Assembly: GCA_004000515.1 (NCBI GenBank)
Contig: CP034537.1
Span: forward strand, 6,655,501-6,719,500
Source: Pseudomonas poae
GTDB lineage: Bacteria > Pseudomonadota > Gammaproteobacteria > Pseudomonadales > Pseudomonadaceae
Reading direction: 5' to 3'
Length of the DNA: 64,000 nt
A program made the position numbers and the translations under genes. The notes beneath the pieces were generated by a model. The model did no database searches and was not told the origin of the DNA. It saw only the letters and a program-made list of their open reading frames with translations. Shown piece after piece: positions 28,958 to 38,543 of this stretch (the first letter of the stretch is position 1; each line of letters opens with the position of its first letter).

Positions 28958-29791
28958 TCAAGCGCGCGCCAGGGCCAGCCGAGGGGTGACTTCGGTACGA
29001 CGGGTCTGGTCGGAAAACATCAGGCTGGTGTCCACATCGGCACCGTACAAGTCATTGAGGAAGTGACTGCTCATGGCGCTGCCCTGCCCGTCGAAATGAA
29101 TGCGCCCGCCCTTGAGCGCCACGGCTCGGGGGCAATAGCGCATGGCGTAATCGACTTGATGCAGGGTCACCACCACGGTCTTGCCGTCGCGGCGGTTGAT
29201 GTCGGCGAGGATCTCCATGACCTTGCGCGCCGACTCCGGGTCCAGGGAGGCGATGGGTTCGTCGGCGAGGATCACTTCAGCACGCTGGGTCAACGCCCGG
29301 GCAATCGCCACGCGCTGCTGCTGGCCGCCGGACAAGGTGGATGCACGTTGCGCGGCCAGGTCGGCCAGGCCCACGCGGGCCAGGGATTCCAGGGCGAACG
29401 CCTTCTCTTCTGCATTGAACAAGCCCAGGTTGCCGCGCCAGCGCGGCATGCGGCCCAGGCAACCGAGCAGCACGTTGTCGAGCACGCTCAGGCGGTTGAC
29501 CAGGTTGAACTGCTGGAAGATGTAGCCAATGTCTGCGCGCAGCCGCCGTACCTTGCCATTCAAGCGGCCACTGGCCTGCACCTCCCGACCCAGCACCTTG
29601 ACGCTGCCACCGTTGCCCTTGTCGCAACACGCCAGGCCCGCCAAGTGGCGCAGCAACGTGGACTTGCCGGAACCGGAAGCGCCGATCAGCGCGACCATCT
29701 CGCCGGCGGCAATGGTGAGTTCGAGGTCGACCAACGCGGATTTCTTCGCAAAGGTCTTGTTCAAGTGATCGACATGGATAGCGTGAGTCAT
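28958..29791 (-). CDS. phnC: Phosphonate ABC transporter ATP-binding protein
   Basis: ATPase of the phosphonate importer, 277 aa, and first gene of phnCDEFGHIJKLMNP. Walker [20 protein letters not shown]-loop [15 protein letters not shown] signature [16 protein letters not shown], Walker [15 protein letters not shown] and switch His VTLHQVDYA are all intact. The start ATG at 29791 ([14 protein letters not shown]) is chosen; the 17 codons upstream are not family-like. The Pho-box array begins 71 bases before the start, so the operon should be phosphate-starvation induced. Confidence 0.96.
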   Translation of the reverse strand: MTHAIHVDHLNKTFAKKSALVDLELTIAAGEMVALIGASGSGKSTLLRHLAGLACCDKGNGGSVKVLGREVQASGRLNGKVRRLRADIGYIFQQFNLVNRLSVLDNVLLGCLGRMPRWRGNLGLFNAEEKAFALESLARVGLADLAAQRASTLSGGQQQRVAIARALTQRAEVILADEPIASLDPESARKVMEILADINRRDGKTVVVTLHQVDYAMRYCPRAVALKGGRIHFDGQGSAMSSHFLNDLYGADVDTSLMFSDQTRRTEVTPRLALARA

Positions 29792-29861
29792 GGGCTTCTC
29801 TGTCTTGTTTGAACAGCCGGGGATGGCTGCGGTTGAGTTCAAACGACAGTAGGCGCGGGCT

Positions 29862-29890
29862 GTGTCAGCCCTATGACTTGCACATGACTA
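29862..29890 (-). promoter_or_regulatory. Pho box (PhoB site), three 11-bp repeats
   Basis: On the minus strand the sequence reads TAGTCAT-GTGC-AAGTCAT-AGGG-CTGACAC. These are three 7-base units spaced by four, each matching CTGTCAT at five of seven positions. It is placed 71-99 bases upstream of phnC, correct for PhoB activation. Confidence 0.75.
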
Positions 29891-30170
29891 CAGGAGGGCG
29901 GCTGGATGAAGGTTTTATGAAAGGTTGGCGAGCGCCCGTACTGGGTGTACTGCCACAAGCGCATCGCATTGATTGGGCAAGATGCACTTGCGATTTTGCC
30001 GAACACGTCAGAACTTTTCCTACGGACCATTCTTGATCCGTTACGCATTATGCCGAACGAGTTGTACGCAGGCAGGCATACCCCTACCGGGTTTCCATCC
30101 CCCGGTCGCCCCGCCTGTGTGCAACTCAACCTTCGTGTCCGTTCACCCCCTCACCCATGCAGGCAAGCAC
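29891..30170. other. Intergenic region upstream of phnC and the unknown gene
   Basis: 280 bases between the phn Pho box and the start of an unrecognised gene. No RNA gene, REP or convincing ORF was found. It presumably carries the promoter of the downstream plus-strand gene, but no clear -35/-10 pair was identified. Confidence 0.5.
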
Positions 30171-31156
30171 ATGCCGAATCCAACACAAGAACAGATAAGG
30201 GATACCGCCCAAACCGAGGCAACCAAGGAGGACATGTTCTTCGCCACCTTGGCCGGCCTGGCTGGATTTCACGCCAGCATGTCGGCGATAGGTCTTGCCC
30301 GCAGTTATATGAAGGTCTGCGATAAAAGCGGGTTAAAGATGAACCCTTACTTTGTCGAGAACGGCAAGTGCGGCCCATCGCCGAAAACCGACAGAATGCT
30401 TGCCAACCGCAAGCTGAAGGGGTTGGGGTTGCTGGAGCCCGGGTTGGGCTTGCGGCGGTAAGGCCGGCTATCGCGCCGATCCCAACGCCCCTGGGTACCG
30501 TCCTGCACACATCGGCAACTGCCTCGACAGGTGTGCATCTGCATAAGCTTTCCAAACTGCTTGGCGCCTACACACCCTTTGCAACCGGTGACGAGCAAAT
30601 GGCAATGGCGGTCAAGTGGCTGCAACTGGCAATCGAAGTGAAGCTGCGAAAATTGGCGTTTCGAGGCACCGAAGCGGCACTGGCGACTACGTCGACGATT
30701 CTGTCGTTTACGGGTGTCGGTCTCGTGGGGCCCTACCGATCATCATGGTCAGCGTCCAACTTGAACTTGCCCGAATGGGTATCAGCAATAAATACGGCGT
30801 GCTGTGCAAGATCGCCGCGATGGAGTTGCAATGGGCGGCGTTTCTTGAAGTGAATGGCGACAGCGCAACGATGCCAACCATTAGTAATCCGCTGTTCCAC
30901 CAAGGCGCGGATATCAAGGCGCTGGAACAACGCACGACCGTGCTCGGCGCGGCAATTACCCAACAAGCGCGCAGGCGCGGGCTCGACGCTCAAACAGGCC
31001 ACAAGGGTTGGGGCCCGCCACGCGAATCATCAAGGAAATCATGGCCAAGCACACGCTCCAGGGGCAGTTTGTGGCGGGGCATGACTACCTGGCGATGATC
31101 GACGAGCCAGCGGGTTGGAATGCGATTGCGGCCAAGCTGATGAACATGTCCAGTCC
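30171..31156 (+). pseudogene. Unrecognised protein, three frameshifts, 3' end cut by an IS3-family element
   Basis: Not recognised. Starting at ATG 30171 (MPNPTQEQIRDTAQTEATKE), about 330 residues can be rebuilt. The three one-base gaps are near 30440-30460, in GGGGCCC at 30727-30733, and in GGGGCCC at 31010-31016. Readable parts are FATLAGLAGFHASMSAIGLA, AAVRPAIAPIPTPLGTVLHT, then a hydrophobic LSFTGVGLVGALPIIMVSVQ that could be a membrane segment. ELQWAAFLEVNGD and ATRIIKEIMAKHTLQGQFVA follow. The insertion sequence enters after AAKLMNMSS; past it, ..DETTFEKRRP and a stop fall in the terminator loop. Function unknown; possibly membrane-active. Confidence 0.55.
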
Positions 31157-31183
31157 TGAAATAGGTTTACACCTATTTCAGCC

Positions 31184-32054
31184 TCAAAACGCCCGATGCA
31201 CCGCATCGGGCGTTTTGTATTTCAGCGATAGATGTGGCCGCTCGCTGTTATAGATCTGCACCGATTGATCCACCATTCGCGCGGCTTCAGCCGCATCTTT
31301 GGGCCGATGCAAGAGAAACTCAGTTTTCAAAATCCCGTTCACTCGTTCGGCCAAAGCGTTTTGGTAGCAGTCGTAACCATCGGTCATTGAACACCGGATA
31401 CCGTGCTTTACATGCAGCCGCTGATAAAGCTCGGAGCAGTATTGGATGCCTCGATCTGAGTGATGAACAAGGTTTTGTTCTGTTGTTCTGCACTTGAGCG
31501 CTTTACTGAATGCCTGAATCACAGACTCCGTGTGCAAGCTTTCGTGAACATGATGCCCCACGATTTTCCGAGAGTAGGCGTCAGTCACCAAGCTCAGATA
31601 GGCCACGCCCGCTTGAGTCGGTAAGTAGGTGATATCGGCTACCCAAACTTGTTCTGGCGCCGTAGCAACTACCTGTGAAGGCCCTTCTTTCAGCAAGTTG
31701 GGGTGCCTGTGAAAGCGATGATGACTGTTTGTCGTTTTGTGATAGGCCCGCTTGCGAGGAACCAACTCTCGGCGACCCCGCAAAATGTCGAAAAGGCAGT
31801 CTCGACCGACCTTTACCGAGACTTCGGGCTCGCTATGCATGAGGTTATGAAGCTTTCGGGTTCCGAGCCTAGGTTGCCTGAGGCGCTTTTCGTGCACGAA
31901 CACCATCACCTCCTGAGCCTGGAGGGCTCGGGCATTACATGCTCGAATGCGTTTGTAATACGCCTGTCGGGAAATCCCGATGAACTGGCAAGCCCGGCTG
32001 ATACTCAGGTCTTGGACTTTCCTTTGGGAGAGGACTTGCCGGATCGCTTTTTTA
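31184..32054 (-). CDS. IS3-family transposase OrfB (DDE domain)
   Basis: Catalytic half of the transposase, ~290 residues, read in the -1 frame from the slippery site at 32047-32053. HTH_21-like start is KKAIRQVLSQRKVQDLSISR, then RLRQPRLGTRKLHNLM. The rve/integrase core has all three catalytic acids: Asp in VWVADITYLPT, Asp in LVHHSDRGIQYCSELY and Glu in NALAERVNGILKTEF. The frame is open and intact, ending ..YKTPDAVHRAF at 31184, very close to the left inverted repeat. Expected to be made only as an OrfAB fusion. Confidence 0.9.
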
Positions 32055-32405
32055 CGACAGAGACACCAAAGTCGTTCTTGAGTACATCAACAACAGCTTC
32101 GAAAAACTGAGCTTTCTGGTTGGCTTGAGCGAGTTGCTCTTCAAGCTCTTTGATTCGCTGCTCGGGCGTCAGCGGCTTGTTTGGCTCATCCATGGAAAGG
32201 GATCTCTTGGTACGAATAGACGCGCCTTGACTCCAGTTCTGTCGACCATGCCTGCGTAACCAGTTCAATACCGTCGATTTGCCCTGAATGCCGTAGCGCT
32301 CTTGAGCCTCTTTATAACTCAACTCGCCTTTTTCGACCTGGTCGACGACGGACAATTTAAAGGTCAGCGAGTAATCACGCTGACTGCGCCTTTTCCTGCA
32401 TTCAT
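32005..32405 (-). CDS. IS3-family transposase OrfA, frameshifted at its start
   Basis: DNA-binding half, ~133 aa. Helix-turn-helix: LSVVDQVEKGELSYKEAQER, YGIQGKSTVLNWLRRHG. A leucine-zipper-like stretch follows (EQRIKELEEQLAQANQKAQ). The ATG at 32403-32405 is one base out of frame with CRKRRSQRDYSLTF; one more A (ATGAAATGC) would give the usual MKCRKRRSQ start. Ends at 32005 after reading through the slippery site. Confidence 0.85.
32047..32053 (-). promoter_or_regulatory. Programmed -1 ribosomal frameshift site (A AAA AAG)
   Basis: OrfA codons GTA AAA AAG contain the canonical A_AAA_AAG heptamer in the correct phase. Slipping one base back continues directly into the OrfB frame (KKAIRQVL). 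Confidence 0.85.
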
Positions 32406-32465
32406 TACGCCCTCCTGAGATTGGGTCAGAAGGTGTAAACCTTATTCAGGACGAGACAACATTTG

Positions 32466-32496
32466 AAAAAAGGCGACCCTAAGGTCGCCTTTTTTC
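32466..32496. terminator. Bidirectional rho-independent terminator
   Basis: AAAAAAGGCGACC-CTAA-GGTCGCCTTTTTT: a 7-bp GC-rich stem with A and T tracts on both sides. It serves the convergent unknown gene and the ccm-end lipoprotein gene. Confidence 0.9.
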
Positions 32497-32888
32497 ATTG
32501 CGCGTACTTTTGCTCAACCCCGGCGGCACGCCCTGCACATTGGTTTCTTCCCACGGGCCGTTCGGGCTGATGGAGCGACTCCAGCCGTTGCTCCAGCGGT
32601 AGTAGGTGCGCTGGCGGTAGAAAGTGTCGGGCTGGTCGTCCAGCACGTAGACCTTCATGGTGCCGTCCCAGTGGCTGGCCGCGCCCGGTGGCGGGGCGAA
32701 GGTCGGCGACGAGGTGGGCACTGGTTTAGGCGGCGGAGTCACAGGGCCAGACGGTTTGGTGGTGGGCTGGGTCGACGGCCCCGACGGCGGGATGGTCGGG
32801 CCGGTTGGCGAAGGGGTGGCCGATGGACCGCACAAGCGCTCAAGCCCAATACCAGGCTGAGCAGGGTGATGCGTGCGAATGCGGTCAT
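32479..32888 (-). CDS. Proline-rich lipoprotein, frameshifted
   Basis: Small lipoprotein downstream of ccmI. The start at 32888 gives MTAFARITLLSLVLGLSAC, a lipoprotein signal with the lipid-modified Cys19. The frame then breaks: one missing base at 32830-32831 restores ..SACGGPSATPSPTGPTIPPS followed by a Pro/Thr/Ser linker to about residue 70. The C-terminal part has WDGTMKVYVLDDQPDTFYRQ and YYRWSNGWSRSISPNGPWEE, an apparent small globular domain. The 3' end reads into the terminator stem as sequenced; another lost base would give a stop before it (..KKYAQ). Function unknown. Confidence 0.7.
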
Positions 32889-32904
32889 GGGCGTTTCCTC
32901 GAAA

Positions 32905-34094
32905 TTACTGGTCCGGACTGTCGATGGTCAGCTGCTGCAATGCAGGGTGGTGCTGGCCAAGGGTTGGCTGCGGCCGATCCACTCACCAGCGGTCGGAAGA
33001 CCGGCCCGGGATATGCGCGCAACCAGTTGGACTTCGGGGAAGTTCGACAGTTTCAACTGCGGCATCATCGCGTCGGCATCGCCCAGTTCGACGGTTATCG
33101 GTAAGTCGGCAACGGTCACGCGCTTGGCCGCCAGAGGCGCCGGCGGGCCGGCGACGGCGCGGGCAAAGATGAACACGCTGTCGCCCGGCAAGGATTTGGC
33201 CTTCACGCCGGCCGACAAATCTACGCGGACTTTCAGAACAGCCTTGGGTGCCTGGGCGACCGTGCCACCGCTCTCCTTGAGTTTTTCGGCGGCGCGATCG
33301 ATACCGCCTTGCAGCGCGGCGCGGGAGCCGTCTTCCGGTGGTAGCTGGGCCAACAGGCGATTCCAGTAGTCGATGGCCTCCTGATACCGCTGGCCTTCGA
33401 ACGCGGCGATACCCAACAGGCCCAAGCTGGTGACTTCCTTCGGGTCGAGCTTCAGCGCTTCGTCCGTCAGGGCCTGCACCTTGGGCGACCACTGTTTGTT
33501 GTCGGCAAAGTACTGCGCCTGGGCCCATTGGCCGAGCAGCTCCGGCTGACGACCCGCCAACGCCACGGTGCGTTCAAACACCTTGGCCGCATCGGCAGAA
33601 CGGTCTTGGGCCATGTAGGCGCGGCCGAGGAAGTACAGGCCTTCGGCGGAGTCCGGCTGCGCGGCAGCGGCGCGCTCCAGGCGGTGGGTCATGTCTTCCA
33701 TGGACACCGGCGGCTGGGAGAATTCGCGGGTCAGTTCGACCTTGTCGCTGGCCCCGAAATGCAGGTACAGGGCAACGCCCAGCACGGGCACGAGGATCGC
33801 GGCGAACAACGGCAGCGGCTTGCCCAAACGCGATTCGCGGGGTTTTTCCACGCCTTCGGTGTCGGCCAGCAATTCGCGGGCGGCTTCGGCGCGACCGGTG
33901 TCGAGCTGGGTGGCATTGAGCACGCCTTCGTCTTGCTGCACTTGCAGCTCGGCGACACGTTCTTGGTACAGCGCCACGTTCAGTGCGGTGCGGTCCTCTT
34001 CACGCTGGGCACGGCGCACGCGCAGTACAGGGATCAACAGGAAACTCAGGGCAATCAGTAGCAGCAACCCGGCTGCCAGCCAAAAATCAATCAT
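32905..34094 (-). CDS. ccmI: Cytochrome c maturation protein CcmI (CycH), frameshifted at its end
   Basis: Apocytochrome chaperone of the heme-ligation complex, ~396 aa. Two membrane segments: residues ~5-24 ([20 protein letters not shown]) and ~95-115 ([20 protein letters not shown]). A periplasmic TPR domain follows with [20 protein letters not shown], then a C-terminal beta domain. At ~32938-32944 one base is missing; with it the tail is [11 protein letters not shown] and a TAA at 32905, instead of LHCSS. Start ATG 34094 (MIDFWLAAG) overlaps the end of ccmH. Confidence 0.93.
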
Positions 34095-34560
34095 CAGTCT
34101 TGGTGTCCAGCAATTGGTCGAGGCGTTTGCGCTCTTCAGGGGATAGCGCGTCGGAACCATCGGTCGGTGTGGCGCGGCGACGGCGCACGATCACGGCCAT
34201 CACCACCACGCCCGCCAGCAGCAGCCCGGCGGGGCCGAACCAGAGCAGCGCGGTCTTGCCGGTAAGCGCGGGTTTGTAGCGCACGAAATCACCGTAGCGG
34301 TCGACCATGAAGTCGATGATCTGCTGGTTGTCCTTGCCCTCCCCCAACATGCGAAAGATCTCTTTGCGCAGGTCGGCGGCAATCGGTGCGTTGGAATCGG
34401 CGATGTCCTGGTTCTGGCACTTGGGGCAGCGCAGTTCCTTGGTCAAATCGCGGAAACGTTCACGTTCGGCATCGTTGGCAAATTCGTAGGTGTCGATGGC
34501 GGCGTGGGCAACACCGGCCAAGCCCAGGGCCAATACAGCGGCGGCTAACAGACGCTTCAT
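34087..34560 (-). CDS. ccmH: Cytochrome c maturation thioredox protein CcmH
   Basis: Membrane-anchored periplasmic oxidoreductase that reduces or presents the apocytochrome CXXCH thiols; 157 aa. Signal peptide residues 1-20 ([12 protein letters not shown]). The invariant LRCPKCQNQ holds Cys45 and Cys48. A membrane helix lies near 105-122 ([20 protein letters not shown]), then a basic tail. Overlaps ccmG upstream (ATGAAG at 34560) and ccmI downstream. Confidence 0.96.
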   Translation of the reverse strand: MKRLLAAAVLALGLAGVAHAAIDTYEFANDAERERFRDLTKELRCPKCQNQDIADSNAPIAADLRKEIFRMLGEGKDNQQIIDFMVDRYGDFVRYKPALTGKTALLWFGPAGLLLAGVVVMAVIVRRRRATPTDGSDALSPEERKRLDQLLDTKTDD

Positions 34561-35093
34561 GGCTTCGCCTCGTCGACCAGCGCCTGGTATTTGGCCGCGA
34601 GTTGCTCACGCCACACCACTTCGTCGATCACGCCGACGTACTTGTCACGGATCACGCCCTTGGCGTCGATGAAGAAGGTTTCCGGCGCGCCGTAGACACC
34701 AAGGTTCAAGCCCAGGTTGCCGTCTTCATCGCGAATATCCAACTGGTAGGGGTTGTGGAACTCTGCCAGCCACTTCAAGGCGGCGGCGTTGTCGTCCTTG
34801 TAGTTGATGCCGTAGATCACCACGCCCTTCTCGGCGAGTTTGTTCAGTACCGGGTGCTCGACGCGGCAGGAGATGCACCAGGTGCCCCACACGTTGACCA
34901 GCGCCGGCTTGCCCAGCAGGTCGGCCTGGGTCAGGGTCTTGTCACCCTGCACCGTCGGCAGGCTAAAGGCGGGGAACTGCTTGCCGATCATCGCCGAGGG
35001 CAACTCGGCCGGGTCCAGATACAAGCCGCGATACAGGAACACTGCCACCACCAGGAACAACGCCAGTGGCACAACCATCAACCAACGCTTCAT
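34557..35093 (-). CDS. ccmG: Thiol:disulfide interchange protein CcmG/DsbE
   Basis: Periplasmic thioredoxin-fold reductant of the cytochrome c maturation system, 178 aa, anchored by an N-terminal helix (residues 5-20). The active site is WGTWCISC with Cys73 and Cys76, and the cis-Pro region is GVYGAPETFFID. ATG 35093 overlaps the ccmF stop (ATGA-type). Takes electrons from DsbD. Confidence 0.96.
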   Translation of the reverse strand: MKRWLMVVPLALFLVVAVFLYRGLYLDPAELPSAMIGKQFPAFSLPTVQGDKTLTQADLLGKPALVNVWGTWCISCRVEHPVLNKLAEKGVVIYGINYKDDNAAALKWLAEFHNPYQLDIRDEDGNLGLNLGVYGAPETFFIDAKGVIRDKYVGVIDEVVWREQLAAKYQALVDEAKP

Positions 35094-37081
35094 ACCGCCG
35101 CTCCCTGCAGGCCGAGGGCTTCACGCACCCGGCTCTTGACCTTGACCCGATACCGCCGATCCAGCGCGGCCAGCAACCCACCAAAACCGGTAAGCAAGCC
35201 GCCGAACCAGATCCAGCGCACAAACGGCTTCACATGCACGCGTACCGCCCAGGCGCCATCGCCCAACGGTTCACCCAACGCCACATAGAGGTCGCGGGTG
35301 AAACCGGCGTCGATGCCGGCTTCGGTCATCATCGAGCTTTGCACGGTGTACAGGCGTTTTTCCGGGTGCAGCACGGCCACTTCCTTGCCGTTGCGCACCA
35401 CGCGCACGGTGCCTTTGTCGGAGGTAAAGTTAGGCCCTTCGAAGTGCTTGGCACCTTCGAAGATGAAGTGGTAACCGGCCAGGTCCATGGACTCGCCCGG
35501 TGCCAGGCGCAGGTCGCGCTCGGCACTGTTTTGGCTGGACAACACCACGCCCAGCGCGCACACGGCGATACCGATGTGGGCGATCTGCATGCCCCAGTAG
35601 CTGCGGGTCAGGCTTGGCAGACCTTTGATCAAACCTTTGTGGCGCGTCTTGTCGACGATATCGCGCGCACCGGCCAACAACACCCAGGCCGCCAACAGGA
35701 AGGTGGCCAGCACCGCCCAGTTGAAATCGCCGTAGGCAATACCGGCGATCACCGCCAGCGCCACACTGCCCAACAGGACCGGCATGAGCATGCCCACCAG
35801 CCATTTCACCGGGGTGTCTTTCCAGCGCACCAAAACACCGACTGCCATCACCACCATCAGCAGGCCCATCAGCGGGATGAACAACGCGTTGAAGTACGGC
35901 GGGCCTACCGACAGCTTGGCGCCGCTCAGGGCATCCAGCACCAACGGGTAAAGGGTGCCGAGCAGAATCATCGAAGCGGCCACCACCAGTACCAGGTTAT
36001 TGCCCAGCAACAGGGTTTCCCGCGACCACAGGTTGAAGCCGACCTGGCTCTTGACCACCGGCGCGCGCAAGGCGAACAGGGTCAAGGAACCGCCGACCAC
36101 AAACAGCAGGAAGATCAAGATGAACACGCCGCGCTCCGGGTCGGACGCGAACGCATGTACCGAGGTCAATACGCCCGAACGCACGAGGAAGGTGCCAAGC
36201 AGGCTGAGGGAAAACGCCGCGATGGCCAGCAATACGGTCCAGCTCTTGAACACGCCGCGTTTTTCGGTGACGGCCAGCGAGTGAATCAGCGCCGTGCCCA
36301 CCAGCCAAGGCATGAAGGAGGCGTTTTCCACCGGGTCCCAGAACCACCAGCCGCCCCAGCCGAGTTCGTAGTAGGCCCACCACGAACCGAGGGTGATGCC
36401 GATACCGAGGAAGGCCCAGGCAACGATGGTCCACGGCCGCGACCAGCGCGCCCAGGCGGCATCAAGACGCCCGCCGAGCAGTGCGGCGATGGCGAAGGCG
36501 AAGGCCACGGAGAAACCGACGTAGCCCATGTACAGCATCGGCGGGTGCACGATCAGGCCGATGTCTTGCAGCAGCGGGTTGAGGTCATGCCCGTTCGCAG
36601 GGATCTGCGGCAGGATGCGGCTGAACGGGTTGGAGGTCATGATCAGGAACAGCAGGAAACCGATGCTGATCATGCCCATCACCGCCAGCACCCGTGCCAG
36701 CATCACTTGCGGCAATTGGCGCGAGAACACCGACACCGCGAAGGTCCAGCCGCCGAGGATCAACGCCCACAGCAGCAGCGAGCCTTCGTGAGCGCCCCAC
36801 ACGGCGCTGAACTTGTAGTACCAGGGCAAGGCGGTGTTGGAGTTGTTGGCCACATAGGCGACGGAAAAATCGTCAGTCATGAAGGCGTAGGTCAGACAGC
36901 CGAAGGCGAACAGCAAAAACGCAAACTGCCCCCAGGCGGCCGGCTGCGCCAGGCTCATCCACAGGCGGTCGCCGCGCCAGGCACCGAGCAGCGGCACCAC
37001 GGCTTGCACGACGGCAAAACACAGGGCGAGGATCATCGCCAAGTGACCCAGTTCCGGAATAAACAGTGCGGACGTCATCAC
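35090..37081 (-). CDS. ccmF: Heme lyase CcmF
   Basis: Large polytopic membrane protein (663 aa, ~15 TM) that attaches heme to apocytochrome c with CcmH/I. The WWD heme-handling domain is intact: ELGWGGWWFWDPVENASFMP near residue 235. The helices flanking it hold conserved His. ATG 37081 follows the ccmE stop with no gap. Frame intact over the whole length. Confidence 0.97.
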   Translation of the reverse strand: MMTSALFIPELGHLAMILALCFAVVQAVVPLLGAWRGDRLWMSLAQPAAWGQFAFLLFAFGCLTYAFMTDDFSVAYVANNSNTALPWYYKFSAVWGAHEGSLLLWALILGGWTFAVSVFSRQLPQVMLARVLAVMGMISIGFLLFLIMTSNPFSRILPQIPANGHDLNPLLQDIGLIVHPPMLYMGYVGFSVAFAFAIAALLGGRLDAAWARWSRPWTIVAWAFLGIGITLGSWWAYYELGWGGWWFWDPVENASFMPWLVGTALIHSLAVTEKRGVFKSWTVLLAIAAFSLSLLGTFLVRSGVLTSVHAFASDPERGVFILIFLLFVVGGSLTLFALRAPVVKSQVGFNLWSRETLLLGNNLVLVVAASMILLGTLYPLVLDALSGAKLSVGPPYFNALFIPLMGLLMVVMAVGVLVRWKDTPVKWLVGMLMPVLLGSVALAVIAGIAYGDFNWAVLATFLLAAWVLLAGARDIVDKTRHKGLIKGLPSLTRSYWGMQIAHIGIAVCALGVVLSSQNSAERDLRLAPGESMDLAGYHFIFEGAKHFEGPNFTSDKGTVRVVRNGKEVAVLHPEKRLYTVQSSMMTEAGIDAGFTRDLYVALGEPLGDGAWAVRVHVKPFVRWIWFGGLLTGFGGLLAALDRRYRVKVKSRVREALGLQGAAV

Positions 37082-37537
37082 TTAACCCTCCTTGGCAGGC
37101 GTTGGCGCGGACTGGCCGCTGTCCTTGAGCGCCTTGGTGACTTCCGGCGGCATGTATTTTTCATCGTGCTTGGCCAGCACTTCATCCGCCACCACCACGC
37201 CGTCTGCGTTGAGTTTGCCCAGGGCGACGATGCCCTGGCCTTCGCGGAACAGGTCCGGGAGAATGCCGCGGTAGGTGATGGTCACGGCCTTGTTGAAGTC
37301 GGTGACCACAAAGGTCACGTCGAGGGAATCGGAAGAACGTTTGAGCGAGCCCTTCTCCACCATGCCGCCGGCGCGGATACGCGTGTCCAGCGGCGCTTCG
37401 CCGTTGGCGATCTGGGTCGGGGTGTAGAACAGGTTGATGTTCTGCTGCAGGGCGCTCAAGGCCAGGGCCACGGCAATGCCGACGCCGGCCAGGATGGCAA
37501 GGATGATCAACAGACGCTTTCTACGCAGCGGATTCAC
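37082..37537 (-). CDS. ccmE: Heme chaperone CcmE
   Basis: Periplasmic heme carrier, 151 aa, one N-terminal TM anchor (residues ~8-28). The heme-binding His124 sits in [14 protein letters not shown]. The OB-fold core is [20 protein letters not shown]. Start ATG 37537 overlaps the ccmD stop. Confidence 0.97.
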   Translation of the reverse strand: MNPLRRKRLLIILAILAGVGIAVALALSALQQNINLFYTPTQIANGEAPLDTRIRAGGMVEKGSLKRSSDSLDVTFVVTDFNKAVTITYRGILPDLFREGQGIVALGKLNADGVVVADEVLAKHDEKYMPPEVTKALKDSGQSAPTPAKEG

Positions 37538-37710
37538 TTTTCGGTCTCCCGGCGCAGACGACGCGCCTCTTGTTGCAGGTAACGCTTGCGGGCCAGGATC
37601 GGCGCGGCGACGTTGAGGGCCAGCACCGCCAGGCAGATGCCGTAGGCCGTCCAGACATACAGGCCATGGTGGCCCATGGCGAGAAAATCACTGAAAGAAG
37701 CAAAACTCAT
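37534..37710 (-). CDS. ccmD: Heme exporter protein CcmD
   Basis: Small single-helix membrane protein of 58 aa that helps release holo-CcmE from the CcmABC complex. [20 protein letters not shown] then a TM segment ([18 protein letters not shown]) and the basic tail [18 protein letters not shown]. Start 37710 is chosen; upstream in-frame residues lie within ccmC. Overlaps both neighbours. Confidence 0.93.
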   Translation of the reverse strand: MSFASFSDFLAMGHHGLYVWTAYGICLAVLALNVAAPILARKRYLQQEARRLRRETEK

Positions 37711-38462
37711 CCGCGCGCTCCCAGGCTGCTTTGCACTTCGGCCTTGACCCAACTGGCGCGGGCTTCACGCTTGAGCACTTCAAGGCGCATGCGCATCAAC
37801 AGCACAGCACCGAAGAAGCAGTAGAACCCCAGCACCATCAACAGCAACGGTGCCCACATTTCCACGGGCATCGCCGGTTTTTCGGTGAGGGTGAAGGTGG
37901 CGCCCTGGTGCAGGGTGTTCCACCACTCCACCGAGTATTTGATGATCGGGATGTTGATCACGCCAACAATCGCCAGCACCGCGCAGGCCTTGGCGGCGCT
38001 GTCACGATTACTGATCGCATTGCCCAGGGCAATCAGACCGAAGTACAGGAACAGCAGGATCAACATGGACGTTAGTCGCGCATCCCACACCCACCACGAA
38101 CCCCAGGTCGGTTTGCCCCAGATGGCACCCGTGACCAGCGCCACGGCGGTCATCCACGCCCCGATGGGTGCGGCGCATTGCAAGGCCACGTCGGCCAGCT
38201 TCATCTTCCACACCAGGCCGACAATGCCGCACACGGCCAACATCACGTAGCAGGACTGGGCCAGCATCGCGGCGGGCACGTGGATATAGATGATGCGAAA
38301 GCTGTTGCCTTGCTGGTAGTCCGGCGGCGCGAAGGCCAGGCCCCAGACCAGGCCGATGCCGATCAGCAATACGGCGGCGACGCTCAACCACGGCAGCAGT
38401 TTGCCACTGATGCCGTAGAACCATTTGGGCGAGCCGAGCTTGTGAAACCAGGTCCAGTTCAT
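37707..38462 (-). CDS. ccmC: Heme exporter protein CcmC
   Basis: Six-TM protein that delivers heme to CcmE, 251 aa. WWD motif: [20 protein letters not shown]. Conserved histidine segments are [12 protein letters not shown] and [11 protein letters not shown]. Start ATG 38462 ([12 protein letters not shown]) is preferred over one at 38477. It begins 82 bases after ccmB, with the A-rich ATGGAAACAGCA just ahead. Confidence 0.95.
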   Translation of the reverse strand: MNWTWFHKLGSPKWFYGISGKLLPWLSVAAVLLIGIGLVWGLAFAPPDYQQGNSFRIIYIHVPAAMLAQSCYVMLAVCGIVGLVWKMKLADVALQCAAPIGAWMTAVALVTGAIWGKPTWGSWWVWDARLTSMLILLFLYFGLIALGNAISNRDSAAKACAVLAIVGVINIPIIKYSVEWWNTLHQGATFTLTEKPAMPVEMWAPLLLMVLGFYCFFGAVLLMRMRLEVLKREARASWVKAEVQSSLGARG

Positions 38463-38543
38463 TGCTGTTTCCATCACGGGTGCTGCTTGTCAGTGCAAGC
38501 AGCTCAGGGTCTTTACTGGCCAACAGTGCGTGGCCAGACCTCA

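Larger units (their letters stand above)
31153..32452 (-). mobile_element. IS3-family insertion sequence
   Basis: About 1.3 kb with imperfect terminal inverted repeats: left GTCCTGAAATAGGTTTACAC, right (complement) GTCCTGAATAAGGTTTACAC. The usual TG...CA ends would fall at 31157 and 32448. It encodes orfA and orfB linked by an A6G slippery site. The flanks show no clear 3-4 base direct repeat, so the target duplication is lost, or the ends differ from this estimate. The element interrupts the unknown gene to its left. Confidence 0.88.

Noticed and set aside
35066..37582. 838-codon plus-strand open frame, Gln/His/Arg-rich
   Set aside because: It is the antisense shadow of ccmE-ccmF-ccmG, all of which have clear family motifs; its composition is typical of GC-rich antisense frames.
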